The notes: a model not told the origin generated them from the letters alone. 64,000 nucleotides of DNA from Girardinichthys multiradiatus (GCF_021462225.1 NC_061817.1:14654810-14718809); one strand, 5' to 3'; shown: positions 48,697 through 61,100, counted from the stretch's first letter. Translations and numbers: made by a program.

Positions 48697-50285
48697 TATT
48701 TTATGCAGCACTGGGAAAAAGTATTTTGCCCTGTACAGATTTCTTCTGCTTTTCTTTTTCGTTCGTCGTCTTCCGCTTATCCGGGACCGGGTCGCGGGGG
48801 CAGCAGACTCAACAGAGACGCCCAGACGTCCCTCTCTCCAGACACCTCCTCCAGTTCCTCCAGGGGGAGCCCAAGGTGTTCCCAGGCCAGCCGAGAGACA
48901 TAGTCCCTCCAGCGTGTCCTGGGCCGTCCCCTGGGCCTCCTCCCGGTGGGACGTGCCTGGAACACCTCCCAAGGAAGGCATCCAGGAGGCAACCGGTATA
49001 GATGCCCGAGCCACCTCAACTGGCTCCTCTTGATGTGGAGGAGCAGCGGCTCTACTCCGAGCCCCTCCCGGATGGCCGAGCTCCTCACCCTATCTCTAAG
49101 GGAGTGCCCGGCCACCCTACAGAGGAAGCTCATTTCAGCCGCTTGTATCCGGGATCTCGTTCTTTCGGTCATGACCCAAAGTTCATGGCCATAAGTGAGG
49201 GTAGGAACGTAGACCGACCAGTAAATTGAGAGCTTTGCTTTTCGGCTCAGCTCTCTCTTCACCACAACGGACCGGCACAGCGCCCCCATTACTGTGGCAG
49301 CCGCACCGATCCGTCTGTCGATCTCCCGCTCCATTCTTCCCTCACTCGTGAACAAGACCCCGAGATACTTAAACTCCTCCACTTGAGGCAGGAACTCCCC
49401 TCCAACCTGAAGAGGACAAGCCACCCTTTTCCGGTCGAGTACCATGGCCTCGGACTTGGAGGAGCTGATCCTCATCCCAGCCGCTTCACACTCGGCTGCG
49501 AACCGCCACAGCGCATGCTGTAGGTCTTGGCTAGAGGGGGCCAGCAGGACCACGTCATCTGCAAAAAGAAGAGATGAAATCCACTGGTCCCCAAACCCGA
49601 CCCCCTCCGGCCCTTGGCTGCGTCTAGAAATCCTGTCCATAAAAGTTATGAACAGGACCGGTCTTTTTGTTACACCTAAATGTTTCAAGATAACCTGACC
49701 AAATTACAAAACAGTTTTCAAATGTTGTTTTTCATTTTGGAAGGCAAAAGCTCTCCAAACCAACTTGACCCTATGTGAAAAGTTATTGCCTTTCTTGTTA
49801 AACAATAAATTAACTGAATAAATTAACCTTTAAATATTTTTAAAAAACAAAATGAGGGTTTTGGAGTGGTCTAGTCACAATCTGTATGTAAATACGATTC
49901 CGATGCTGTGGTAGGAGCGTCAACGAGTCATTCATGTTGGAAAACCTTCCAGTGTGGCTGAATTAAATGAATTCTGCAAAGAAGAGTGGGCCAGAATGTC
50001 TCCACAGTGATAGTAAACACACATGGCCAGTTATTGAAAATTCTTGATGGAAGTTGTTGCCAAAGCCACAACTATTCACCATCCTAATTACTTTTCCACA
50101 CAGGGTCAGATTGGTTTGGGTAGCTTTTTTCCTTTAATAAATTAAAATCATTGTTTGATAACAGCATTTTGGATTTACTCAGGTTATCTTTGTCTGATAA
50201 CATTTATTTGATGATCTAAAACATTAAAATGTGACATAAAAAAGAAAAACAGAAGGAATCCTTATATAGGCAAAAGCTTTTTTCA
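48697..50285. mobile_element. Non-coding DNA transposon, interrupted by a LINE
   Basis: The left end, AGCACTGGGAAAAAGTATTTTGCCCTGTACAGATTTC in part, and the right end (AAAATGTGACATAAAAAAG near 50226, then AGGCAAAAGC) belong to a common teleost repeat whose copies carry a 'spurious-gap' motif AAAAGT(A/T)TTGCC near each end (second instance AAAAGTTATTGCC, 49779-49791). Blocks TGTTACACCTAAATGTTTCAAGATAACC (49668) and GGTTATCTTTGTCTGATAACATTTATTTGATGATCTAAAACATT (50182) in part are inverted relative to each other, showing the long inverted-repeat build. The LINE at 48765-49655 splits it. Confidence 0.6.
48765..49655 (-). mobile_element. RTE/Rex3-like LINE, 5'-truncated, long open RT frame
   Basis: An open minus-strand frame of about 300 aa (49688-48777; the first ~10 codons lie in flanking DNA) covers the end of the palm and the thumb/C-terminus of a reverse transcriptase. 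Features are the catalytic LLFADDVVLLA, then KYLGVLFTSEGRMEREIDRR, YVPTLTYGHELWVMTERTR, SQLRWLGHLYRLPPG and GRRPRGRPRTRWRDYVS. This is the very common fish LINE usually placed in the RTE/Rex3 group; the clade name is from memory of the motifs. It is 5'-truncated in the palm. No stop in 300 codons and a high GC content against AT-rich flanks indicate a young insertion. A short flanking repeat TCTTTTT (about 48758-48764 and 49649-49655) may be its target duplication. Confidence 0.8.
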
Positions 50286-53200
50286 TATCACTGTATGTAA
50301 TGTTTGTTATTTCCTCTCTGACCAGGGAGGTAAATACACAGTGACACACTTTGCTGCTTTCAGTCTCCTCCCTGTAAGCTGGATAGCAACTCAGACAATG
50401 GACATGATGCAAACCCATAGATTGTGTGACACCTCTGCAGTTGAGCAACTCAGACTGCTGTCAATTGCTGACTGAACGGAAACACACGCTCATTAACATT
50501 CATTAATCAGCTCCGCTGTTGCCCTGCAATTCCCTGAAGCTGGCAACAAAATTTTACTTGAAGCAATGCCATTTTATTCTAGTAGAAATCCACCTATACA
50601 GACTAAGGCCAAAATGACTGGTGTGTAATCCGCAGATTACATGTCCCTTTACCTGAGAAGGCACCACACATGTAAGGTTCATAGATTATTAATCATGACT
50701 TTAACACTGATAAAGGTATAATTACTGTAATACTCTGGACAGGTACCAACAATTACCTTTCAGGTTGTCTTAAAGTAAAGATTCACTGATCAGGCTCTTC
50801 CTGGCCAATACCGATTTCTGACTTTCATTAAGGTCAGACCTTCTGATTTTGACTGATTCCCCTTTTTTGTCCAACAACTACAGCACATGAAAGAGAAAAA
50901 TTTGCTATATATATCTTGTTAGCGGCAGCATCATTGAAACCAACAGAGAATTAAGGATTGACAATTTTATCCCCATTTATGCATCAAAGCATATGTCCCA
51001 GACAATTGATGATTTTCTTTTTAAAAAAAATCAAGTTCAGCAAAATTCATCAGAGTACATATTGTCAGGTTATGCGTTTATAAGCTGAAAATGATGGCAG
51101 AACAGGAAAAAATAATCTGATACGTCAGTATTTGACCTGCTGATTAAAGAAAATTGGCCAGTTTTGATCTCTGACCGACTACATCTGTATCTTAAAAGAA
51201 TAGAGTTTTTGATGCAGGGTTCTGTCAGGAGTCATTTCATTATTAGTCTGTGGAAACACTGATTTGTTTTCTTTCAGAGGCTATAGTTTACAGCTAATCT
51301 GGGTAAGACCAAAACCAGAACAGATTTTTATCTTCTTTCATTGCATTTTCCTGTATTACGCACGCTTCACAGCAGAGCTTAGCCCTGTTATTTTGGATTG
51401 GTTTTTAGACGTCTTCCAATCAGTGTCATAGATGGAAGAGGGAAGTTGTTGTCAGTCGAAATCTCTTTGTTGCATTTATTGTTGCTATACTGTCAAAGTC
51501 TCGGGAACTACATATTTCCCATGATGGTATTTCCCCAAGTCTTGTTGCACCTCAGGTTTATGGGTTGATCTAACAGGGTCAGTCTAAGCATTTGCTGGAG
51601 CATCTTCATCTCTTGCAGTGCTTGCTCAGGCTTTTTTGGTTTTTCTTTTTTTTATTCAGCTCTGTAAATGGCCTCTGGTCGTGCCACTCTAAAGGCTTTT
51701 TACACCTATAGTTTTTTTAACTCTAGTTCAAACCCATGGTTGAGTTTGTTAGTTTTTACATTTCTCCGGTGGTTCAGTTTCTTTTCCCACAGAGAAAACT
51801 CAAAGCAAACCAAAAGTTGTCACTACAAACTACACAACAAAATTCAGTCTTTTAAAGGTGGGAGTTCCAAATGTGAATAACCAAAGCAGAGGCTGTGTTC
51901 TAAGCTAGTGAAAAACATGGAGAATGTAACCTTCTTATTACACCACCTCCTCCAAACGGTCTCTGTACAGTTGTTTCAATCTGCACCCTAGTGCAACTGC
52001 TGTGTTCACATCTACACAAACGAACTGTACCAAGGGGGGAAACGGACCAGAGTTTGTTTTAAACGGATTAAACACCTCAAGTGTAAAAACATCCTTATAT
52101 AATTTTGCCTTTAGACATGCTTTTTTTGCATCTCACTTTGATGACTGTTTGGAGCCATGCCACGATGGCCTTTTTGTGGGTGCCAGGTAATCCAGCATTT
52201 AATGTGACCAGAGTGTTATGGTCTTTAACAGATCCATTTTCTTTAAATTAAACAGACAGACAGGATCTGTCAATGCAAATGGTGCCATATATACAAAAAA
52301 AACCAGTGTCTCCAGTCAGAGGCTTTTTTAGATCTGCTGTAGTTTGACCAACATTAAGATGAATGCTTTTTAGATACAGTATGTGAAAACAGGAAATGAC
52401 TGGAACTGGATCATGCCACTCAGGCGGAGGTTTTAAATAATCTGGTATGACGATCAAATCACTGCTTTCTAGGTTACACAGATGTTTTCTAGGTTAGTCT
52501 ATTTAGAATGCAGATAGAGGAGAAAACCAGATATGTCTGCTCTCGGATTAGATTCCAACTGCTTTGGCTTTTTGCTGGTTTTGTTATTGATTTCTGTATT
52601 ACTTTGCTATCCTGACTAAACGGGATATTTCTCATCTCCATTTCTACAAAATGTGAATCACCATGTGGGATCTTGTATTAAGCTCCAGAGCGTCTTTATT
52701 TCCTTTTTCAATGAAGAATTATAACTTTTAAGGTTTCAAATAAAATCATTTGCAGAAATATAAATTTGTTGGTGCAACTATTGACGGAGCACCTTTGTTT
52801 GAATCCAGTCCTTCATGCACCAAGTGGCTTTCAAAAACTAAAATACAGCATTAAACACAAACACCAATGAACTGTTTTCTCTTTAGAGGAAGAGGCTTCC
52901 TTTCCTCTGTGTACAGTAGCTCTGTTTTGCTACCATGTGGCCAGACTACTGCTGTGCAGGTGATCTGGGAATCATGCCAGCACTGCAGTCTGTGTCTCAC
53001 TTTTTCTACTTGTTGGAAACTTGTTTTTCTACTGCTGTTGGAAAGTATTAAGCCACTTACAGTTTTCTTCAGTTGTTGTCTTTTTCCCATAATTTAAAAT
53101 CTTTTTTTAATTTTGTAGCACTAGTGATCTTTATTTTCTAAGTTGACCGACACGAAATGGGGTGGAGAGAGAGGAGAAGACATGCAGCAAAGGTCAAAGG

Positions 53201-53340
53201 GCTGGGACAGGAATCCATGACTGCTGTCTTGAGGACCCCAGGCTCCAATCATGGGTCACGCACCCCACCCCTGCGCCACCACTACACCAATTATCACATA
53301 TTTTGATAACAGACAAGGATAACCTTGGGACCTCTTGCTG
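50286..53340. other. Intronic or intergenic, no gene recognised
   Basis: AT-rich. 53160-53290 resembles a fish repeat fragment (GACATGCAGCAAAGGTCAAAGG..GGGACAGGAATCCATG) but I cannot name it. Confidence 0.4.
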
Positions 53341-53349
53341 GGTGAGTTT

Positions 53350-53790
53350 GTCACATCTTGGTGTGGGGTCGGGGCTTCCAATGTGAGTTCGGTGCTTGAC
53401 GGTGTCTGCCCTGTTGAACCTGTGGGCGGGGGCTGGGTTGGCATTGCGCAGGGCCCTTGCCTTGTCGCGGCGTGCTGTGCGGTGAGGGTGGGATGCGGCG
53501 GAGGTGCTTGGAGCAGGGCTGTGTGTGGAACTTGCGCTGTGTAGGTGTTGCTTCGTCTGCTTTTAAGGGGGCTTTTTTGTGCGCTCGTCGCTACAGCTCC
53601 CTGGGGCTTCTGCACTGTGGCTGCTGGGTGGTTCCCCTGGGACTCTCCCCTGCTCTTGTCTGGGGGGGTTGCGGTAGTCCCGGCGGTGGTTCTCCTGAGG
53701 TTCCTGTGCTCTGGGGGGCCTTAGGATGTCTGTGGCTCGGATATCCTACCTATCTGTCCTAGGTCCAGGGGGGCAGGTCTGTGGCTCCTC
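53350..53790. repeat. GC-rich island of repeat-like sequence
   Basis: About 440 bp, strongly G-rich on the + strand (GGGCGGGGGCTGGG, GGATGCGGCGGAGG, TCTGGGGGGGTTGCGG) in AT-rich surroundings. Frames on both strands are open because of composition; the translations are low-complexity and unlike known proteins. Abrupt edges suggest an inserted repeat rather than a CpG-island promoter. Confidence 0.5.
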
Positions 53791-55159
53791 ACACTCATTA
53801 TTGCATATTTTTATGGAGAAACCTTTTATACACAAGCGCACTCACACTCAGACCCACAGGTGTTTAGATTCAGGTGTTAACAGATACACAAATGTGCTAT
53901 ATTGAGCCGCATTTACCACTAAATACATCTTGATTGATAAGTACCGTGCACTTTTTGGTAAAAAAGCTGGTAATATGAGCATTTCTGCAGGTGTAGAAGC
54001 AAGCAAGGTGCTATCTTGTATTCTCTTCATCCTTCTTCCTTTCCTCCATTCTATTCTCCTTCTCTCCCCTTGTCCTTTTTGCCTCCCCCTTTCTCTTTTC
54101 GTGCTTCTTTTTTTTTCTTTTAATTTCTGTATCCTTGTCTGTAACAACTGAAATAATCCCAAAGCAGTTTCTATAGGCACTTACTTCTGTCCCACTGATT
54201 ATTATGGCATGTATGTGTTTTCCTGACTTATATTCTGCAGTATTTTACCAAGGCACCAATCAGAAACCTGTTTTATTTTATTTTTTTGCCGTGATCATTC
54301 TTAGTGTGATTCAGAAGCTGCAGCTTTGGCAGAACTTGTTCAGATGCCAGCTGTTGATGGACGACAAGCAGAGTGAAAAGGATACGGAGCTGTTACATGA
54401 CTCTTGACAGTCTCCTATAGCTGCTGATGGAGGTAGTGAATGGAATTATATTTCCAAAACATGAGTTATTGAAGCGCTTTATTAAAATTTAGGAGAGAGA
54501 CCCAGAGCTGTCCCAGGCATTAGAAAACTAAGCCACTGCTTCGGGGCCCTAATTAGGGGGCTTCCATAAATGTTTGAATTTTAATTTTAACACATAACAT
54601 AGTTGTAAAATGTTCATATTTGTTTATTGGGAATGAGAATATTATATATACAATTTGATTTGATGGCTCATAAAAATTGATCGGTCTTATTTTAGCAGAG
54701 CAGCGACAACTTTCAGCATAGTGGCCCGCTACGCTACAAGTTGTCGAAAGATTTGAAATTGGTTAAAATTTTAATTTGAAGATTTGTAGTAATTGGCAAG
54801 TTTACTTTAAAAGCAAAAATAATAATCTTCAGTGTTTGATTGTTGTGTTACCATGGTTACAGTCTGATGCTAGGAGTTTAATCTTTTCTTTGTGTCTCAG
54901 CTCAGTTTGTTCACAGATACATCTCAGCAAATAATAACCAGTTTTTCCCGATTACATTTTATTACTTTAACTCAGTCCATCAAACATGGGCACCTCTCCC
55001 AGAATCCAAATCTGTGTTGAAATGCTGTTAGTGATGGTGATGTTCTTAACAACTCATCTCTGCTTAAAGCTCCATTCAACCTTGGGCTAGTCCTGTTTCA
55101 GCCACCAACCTAAAGGTTGAAGGTTGAAGGAAAATAATGGTTTTCTAAAAAGTTTCCCC
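53791..55159. other. Unassigned stretch with one hairpin
   Basis: No gene seen. CGACAACTT (54704-54712) and AAGTTGTCG (54738-54746) form a perfect 9-bp inverted repeat with a 25-nt loop. Confidence 0.45.
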
Positions 55160-55690
55160 CTGATTTAATACGTTATAGAACCACATTTTACTCAGTTACA
55201 GTTAGAAGACATTTAGGGGGTTTGTTTCTATGAGCTTAAGGATCTAAAATTTGATTGGGTCATTCTAACACATAAATATGCTTTGATTTAAACAGCTGTA
55301 GCCTTCACTGTATGTTTAGGATCATTGACCTGCGAGAAGGTTAACTTCTGCCCCAGCCTCAGGTCTTTTGCAGCCTCTAACAAATTTTCTTACAGGATTG
55401 CCCTGTATTTGGTTCTATCCATCTTTTCATCAACTCTGACAAGCTTCTCTGTCAAAAACATTCCCACAGCATGATGCTGCCTTCACCATGTTTCAACGTA
55501 GGGATTTGTATGTTCAGATTTATTTGCAGTGGTAGCTTTCCAATCGACATAGCATTTTGCACCTAGGCAACAAGTTTGTTGGTCTTATCTGATGAAATTG
55601 CCTTCTTCCACCTGTTTGCTTCAACCTCTACATGGTGTTGGCACCCCAGCCATGGGCACAAAATGAATGGCCAATAAGAACTTTTCTGGA
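55160..55690 (-). repeat. Dispersed fish repeat, copy 3
   Basis: Related to 32720-33420 and 34340-34800. Shared phrases are CTGCCCCAGCCTCAGGTCTT, TTACAGGATTGCCCTGTATT, TCATCAACTCTGACAAGCTT, CCCACAGCATGATGCTGCC and CTTATCTGATGAAATTGCC. Confidence 0.65.
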
Positions 55691-56400
55691 ACTTTCTAAA
55701 TAAATCGCATTAACCAACTTCCAGCACAGCCAGAAACAGGGAATAACAGCGGACTTCCCGTGACGTCATTGTCCGAATAAAACCCCTGGTTTTGCAACAA
55801 ACTGACCTCTTCTACGCAGGTCCCCAGCGGAACTGGACAGAGGGACCTTTGCGGGCAAAACAGACATAACTCTTTAAACTGGATCCAATACAGTGTCATA
55901 CAATCACGCGATCATATGCACTAAGTTAAGTAGGAATGAATTGCTGTTTGTGTATCCGGTATTTATTCATGAACAGGGGTAATTAAGATACAAGCGTCGC
56001 TTGACTTTCTTTCTGAGTTCTACAGAGAGGACCTTTGTTTCAGAGAGTTCCCAGCAGAGACCTTGTCTCTATGACGCCGGGTGGAGCAGCTTTCCTGGTC
56101 TGAAGGAAGGACAACAGGACCGCATCACCGTGGCTACAGCAGTAACATGCAGTTTGGCCGGCCGGCAGAGCCTTTTGCTCAGCACGGTTCACGTAAGAGG
56201 TTTTGTTTTGGGCAGAGAGAAGTAGTTTAGAATGAAATAATCTAAAAAATTTTTGTTTTATGACGTTTGGTTTTGTTTGTGATGAAACTCAGCCATCTTA
56301 GTGTGAGATTTTAAACACAGAAGATCGGCCATAATGCGCCGTCCACGCTTATGTATTTTAACCCTTTTATCAATGGTATTTTAAAGGTACGTGTTTTTTG
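55691..56400. other. CpG-containing stretch of unclear nature before the gap
   Basis: 55750-56200 is richer in GC and CpG (GTGACGTCATTGTCCG, GACGCCGGGTGGAGC, GGCCGGCCGGCAG) and carries a CRE (TGACGTCA, 55761-55768) and AATAAA (55776-55781). It may be an old LTR/leader or a host promoter. No coding frame is convincing. Confidence 0.35.
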
Positions 56401-56500
56401 NNNNNNNNNNNNNNNNNNNNNNNNNNNNNNNNNNNNNNNNNNNNNNNNNNNNNNNNNNNNNNNNNNNNNNNNNNNNNNNNNNNNNNNNNNNNNNNNNNNN
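56401..56500. other. Assembly gap (100 N)
   Basis: Exactly 100 N, unknown true size, at the left edge of a simple-sequence array that probably caused the assembly break. Confidence 0.99.
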
Positions 56501-56527
56501 GTGTATGTATGTATGTATGTATGTATG

Positions 56528-56559
<32 letters not shown>

Positions 56560-56571
56560 TGTATGTATGTT

Positions 56572-56603
<32 letters not shown>

Positions 56604-56640
56604 TGTATGTATGTATGTATGTATGTATGTATGTATATAA

Positions 56641-56676
<36 letters not shown>

Positions 56677-56805
56677 ATATGAATGTATGTATGTATGTAT
56701 ATATATGTGTATATGTGTATGTATATATATATGTATGTATGTATATATATGTGTATATGTGTATGTATATATATATGTATGTATGTATATATATGTGTAT
56801 ATGTG

Positions 56806-56860
<55 letters not shown>

Positions 56861-57127
56861 GTGTATATGTGTATGTATATATATATATGTATATATATGT
56901 GTGTATATGTATGTGTGTATGTATATGTGTATATGTGTATGTATATATATATGTGTGTATATGTATGTGTGTATGTGTATGTGTATATGTGTATATGTGT
57001 ATGAATATATATACATGTATATGTATGTATGTATGTATGTATATATATATGTGTTTATGTATGTATGTATGTATGTATGTATGTATGTATGTATGTATGT
57101 ATGTATATATATGTGCATATGTCTATG

Positions 57128-57160
<33 letters not shown>

Positions 57161-57278
57161 GTGTATATGTATGTATGTATGTATGTATGTATATATGTGT
57201 ATATATATATATATATGTATGTATGTATGTATGCATGCATGTATGTATGTATGTGTATATGTGTATGTATGTATGTAT
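56501..57278. repeat. (GTAT)n/(AT)n/(GTGTAT)n simple-sequence array
   Basis: About 780 bp of GTAT, AT and GTGTAT units with higher-order repeats: a block of about 62 bp (ATGTATGTATGTATATATATG.. in part) recurs at 56685, 56738 and 56780. All open frames in it (Met-Tyr-Val-Cys or Ile-His-Thr-Tyr repeats) are artefacts. Confidence 0.97.
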
Positions 57279-57707
57279 TGTGATGGAAATTCTTGCAGTA
57301 AGCATTCCACAGTGTATGACCTTTGGTTTACCTCACTCCAGTGAACATCTGTGTTAGAGGAGGAAGCTGTAAAAGCCATTATCAGAAGTTTAATGGTTAA
57401 GGGCATTTGTTAGGGTGATGCCTCAGGGAGAGTAGATGGTTGTTCCTAGGTAACCTAGTCACCTCTGAACCCGAGAAGGGTCTGGGGTAATAAAACACAG
57501 ACTCTTTGAAGTGTTGAGATAACACTGTCATGTTCTGGTATAAATACTGTGTGTAAATGTTGATCCGGGCTCTGTTTCACTGACTAACCTCAGTGTCAGG
57601 GTCTTCAAACGCTGAATGCCTTTGAATAAAACTTATAAAGACAAAGTCCGGATTTTCTCTTGTTATGAGTCAACTTCTACCCACTTTGATAAGAAAATTC
57701 CACAACA
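57279..57707 (+). mobile_element. Retroviral 5' LTR
   Basis: 429 bp starting TGTGATGGAA and ending TTCCACAACA, an imperfect terminal inverted repeat. The TATA box TATAAATA is at 57539-57546, and AATAAA is near 57625. It is followed 4 bp later by a primer-binding-site-like sequence, so it is a 5' LTR of a plus-strand element. It shares U3/R sequence, including an identical 50-mer, with 10517-10566. Confidence 0.8.
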
Positions 57708-57711
57708 ATTT

Positions 57712-57729
57712 TGGCGTCACGAACAGGAT
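57712..57729 (+). other. Candidate tRNA primer-binding site
   Basis: TGGCGTCACGAACAGG begins with the TGG that pairs with the CCA end of a tRNA and lies 4 bp after the LTR end. Which tRNA it matches was not determined. Confidence 0.65.
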
Positions 57730-58140
57730 CTAACGTGCCAGAGGAGACCGCAGGAGGGGACACGGATGCCTGGCCAGCCTGAGAGTTGTTCTCATGAGAG
57801 AGTTCTCATCCCCGCCTGCGGCTTCTGGATGATTAGATCCGAACTATTTGTCTTCAAATATATCTGGGTGAGAAGTTGCTCTGTAGGATATAATGTATAT
57901 TATTATTTTTATTACACATTAACCATCATCTCCTAATTAATTAGGTTCCAGAGTTGCGAGAGGGAGGACATCAGCTGAGGGCCCGGTTACCCTGCAAAAG
58001 GAATGGCAGGGAGGTTCTCATTGGTAACAATGGGATAAAGCAAAACACAGGGTTTTGCGGGTGGTTTTTAGCAATTTTCTACACCTCATATAGGAGAAAA
58101 GCCAGTGGGCAGACGTGCCGCTGAACAGGTAAAAAAAAAA
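57730..58140 (+). other. Retroviral leader, no gag recognised
   Basis: Sequence after the primer site. It has moderate GC content and no long frame. A purine-rich A-run follows at 58130-58141. No matrix/capsid motif was found. Confidence 0.4.
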
Positions 58141-61100
58141 AATGGTTCCGGAACCTTGAGGCATCAGGGGTGTCTCCTTCTTCATACTCTGATTTATAAA
58201 ATAATGAAAGGAAAAAGTGGGGATGATTGTGTTAAATGTGCTTTAATTTGGAAGATAAGTTTGGTTTTTCACAGCGTGGAAGTTTGAGTGTAAATAAGTT
58301 AAATAGTTTAAATAGTTTCAAGTAAAACAGTTGATGGAAAAATAAAAATAAATAAAAAACATAAGAAAAGATTAAAAAGCACACAGTGTATCAATTAAGG
58401 GGTTAAAGAGTTAAAACTTTCCTGAAGGAAGTTTTGTTTGTCTTAAATATTGCGATCAGTCGGGAAAGAAGGTAAATAAAAGTGAAAAGGGACATTAGAG
58501 ATGCGAAAAGAAAGTTGTTTTAGAAAGGAGTATAGTTCATGTTGTGGAAGGAAGTGACAGGCAGGGGGACAACTGACTGACTGACTGATAATATTTCTTT
58601 GTGCAAACTCTGAACCTATACTAAACTTTTCTTCTGCCTCTCTCACACACAAATACACACATATATGGGATTTGAGTTCAACATCTGCGTTTTTGAGTTT
58701 GGATTTTAGAAACCTGCCCTTCTCCAAGGCTACTCCGCCAGAGACGCTTCTCCAGCACGGCCTGAAAGAGAGAGATCTGCCTTCCTGCATGTTGAAAATC
58801 GCAGTGTGACTTTCTACAAGAAAAAAATAAAAAAAACTCAGAAGACGTCTGGACCCACTGAGATGGACAACGATCCATGTTGTTTGCAAGAGCCAGAAGA
58901 GCGATACACTGGATTTATATTGAAAGCATCTTATGCGGGCAGAAGAGAAACCGGAGCAAAGTTTCTTCTTTCTCCCTCCTGAAGAAGTTAAAGTGGACAA
59001 AGAATGAGTGAATGTCTCACCAACAGACCGGGGAAGGGCCTGGTTGTTTTTTGGACTGACAGAGAACTGTGTACCATGACAGTCTGACTCTGGAGCGATT
59101 TAGAAACTGATGGGGGTACGTACAAACACACACACATTTGCATAAATCTTTTCATATTTTCTGCAACGAAAAACGCTTATTAACCGCTGCTCATGTGACA
59201 CGCTTGCTTGACGTGGACAGATATAGCGGGTTAAAATATTATTTTAGAGTTAGAAAAGTATCTTTAAAAGGGTGATAACTTAACTCATTTGATACTTTCC
59301 GGTTAATTCTTTTAGAGAAACAAGTTCTCTTTCGTCGTGGAATATTCAGGGTCAATTATTATAGTTATTAAAAGTTATGAAAATGCAGAGGAAGTTACAA
59401 CATCTCCAAAACTCAGCAGTAACCAAGTGTTTCTATGTTATTCTCAGGACAGATCTTATGAAGGAGTATTTTATTTTAAAACCCAGCGAATGCGTAAAAC
59501 CTGATGGGTTTCTCCTTCAGGTATTATTTTCTGTTGTCAGATTTTGTATCCCATAAATCTAATGGGTAGAGACCTCATTAAAACAGGCTTAGTTCTACTG
59601 CAGATGGTCTTCATACAGTTTCTGACACAGTACTTCCAGTTTGGTGCAGTTTTTGTCCGCAAGTGTTAACTGACGCTTATGGAAGGTACAAATTCATTGT
59701 TTTTCACAGCAGCTGCTGGGAAGAGGTTATATTAGGTTTTTTTCTTACCTCTTCTGATTCATGCAGCGTGTTGATTTACACTGTACCTTATATCAAGTCC
59801 TGACAAAAACTATGAAAGGTTTGGTTCTGCAGGTTCTTTTTTCTCCCTTTGGAGAAGGAAAGGACACCTGATCAGTTCTGTGTTGCATAGAAATATTAAA
59901 ACACTTGTTGTTTTCTAAGATATCACCAGCTAAAAACTTTTAAAACTTTTGAGAAGTAATTGGTTTTGTTAAACACATTTTCCGTGGTAAAACAAACCTT
60001 TAAAATGAGTATGAAAAATTGGGTTATTTAGAAAGAATCTGATTGGACAGTGGTACCACACAAAAATTAAACTAATCTCATGTTTCCTAAAAGACTCTGC
60101 ATGAAAAGGCCTTCAGAACCGTGGAGTTATTTTCCACCACAGTAACACGTTTTTTTAAGCATGCTTTTTCTTTATTTTAAAACAGATCTGGTTTTTGTTT
60201 TGTTTTTGGTTTTTTAGCATAATGTTTGTCTGAAGCTTCTTATGAACTGGGATAGGAGCAAATATGATCTGAGGTAAATTAGGAGCTGTGAACTAATAAT
60301 TTTAAATCTGATTATTGTCCAAGCAGAAATAATATATTTAGCCAATCCTTCACTCTCTGCAGAAAGTTAACACCATTGTTCAATGCAGTAGTACTCAACT
60401 TGTGGTTCCTGGACTCCTGAAGCCTGTAAGCCATAGATTTTGGGTCCATAAAATTATAATACTTAATTATAGGCTGATTACTTATTAAAATAGATCTAAG
60501 CCAATGATGAGTTCCAGTCATTTGGTGGCTTTGAAATGCAATAATACTCAAAATTTCTACTCTGGGGAACACAGATTAGGGTTGAAGAGTTTAGTTTTGG
60601 AACCAAGGTTAGGACTTGTATAACGGAATAAAGACAAGTAAAATCCTTCATTTTAGGAAAAGAAAAGAAATAAAGGCTCTCTTAACAGTAAGAGGATGGT
60701 CGGCACAAACTCAAGTTTCCTTGTTTGATTTCTTAGGGTTTAAAGATTAAAGGAATACATATGAGTAGAAAGGTACACAAGGTGATTTCAGATTACTAAG
60801 AGATAAAATATTGGAACATTTATCAGCATTTGGATTGTAAAAGAGGGGTTCTAGTAATAAGTTCTCCCCAACTCTCAAAATTTAAATAGACCAAATTAAA
60901 GAAAATGAGAAAAAGTCCAGTTTGGAGACAAGCTTCTTATCTTAATTTCTGATTAAGTCAAACACTGCACTGCAGTTTTGTTTAGTTTGGGTATAACATG
61001 AAAATGTCAACACCGACTTTTCTAATTTCCCCTCGGGGATCAATAAAGTATCTTTGAATTTGAATTGAATTGAATTAAAATACTTCTTTGCATTTAACCT

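Noticed and set aside
48552..49229. Plus-strand frames of up to 149 aa
   Set aside because: Antisense shadows of the RTE-like reverse transcriptase read on the minus strand.
53256..53762. Several overlapping frames on both strands in the GC-rich island
   Set aside because: All are low-complexity (Pro/Thr/Gly/Trp) with no domain; stop codons are simply rare in GC-rich DNA.
56391..57406. Very long Met-Tyr-Val-Cys and Ile-His-Thr-Tyr open frames on both strands
   Set aside because: They are translations of the GTAT/AT simple-sequence array and an N gap; no stop codons can occur in those units.
58443..59000. 185-aa minus-strand frame
   Set aside because: No recognisable domain, no promoter or splice context, and it lies antisense to a possible retroviral leader.
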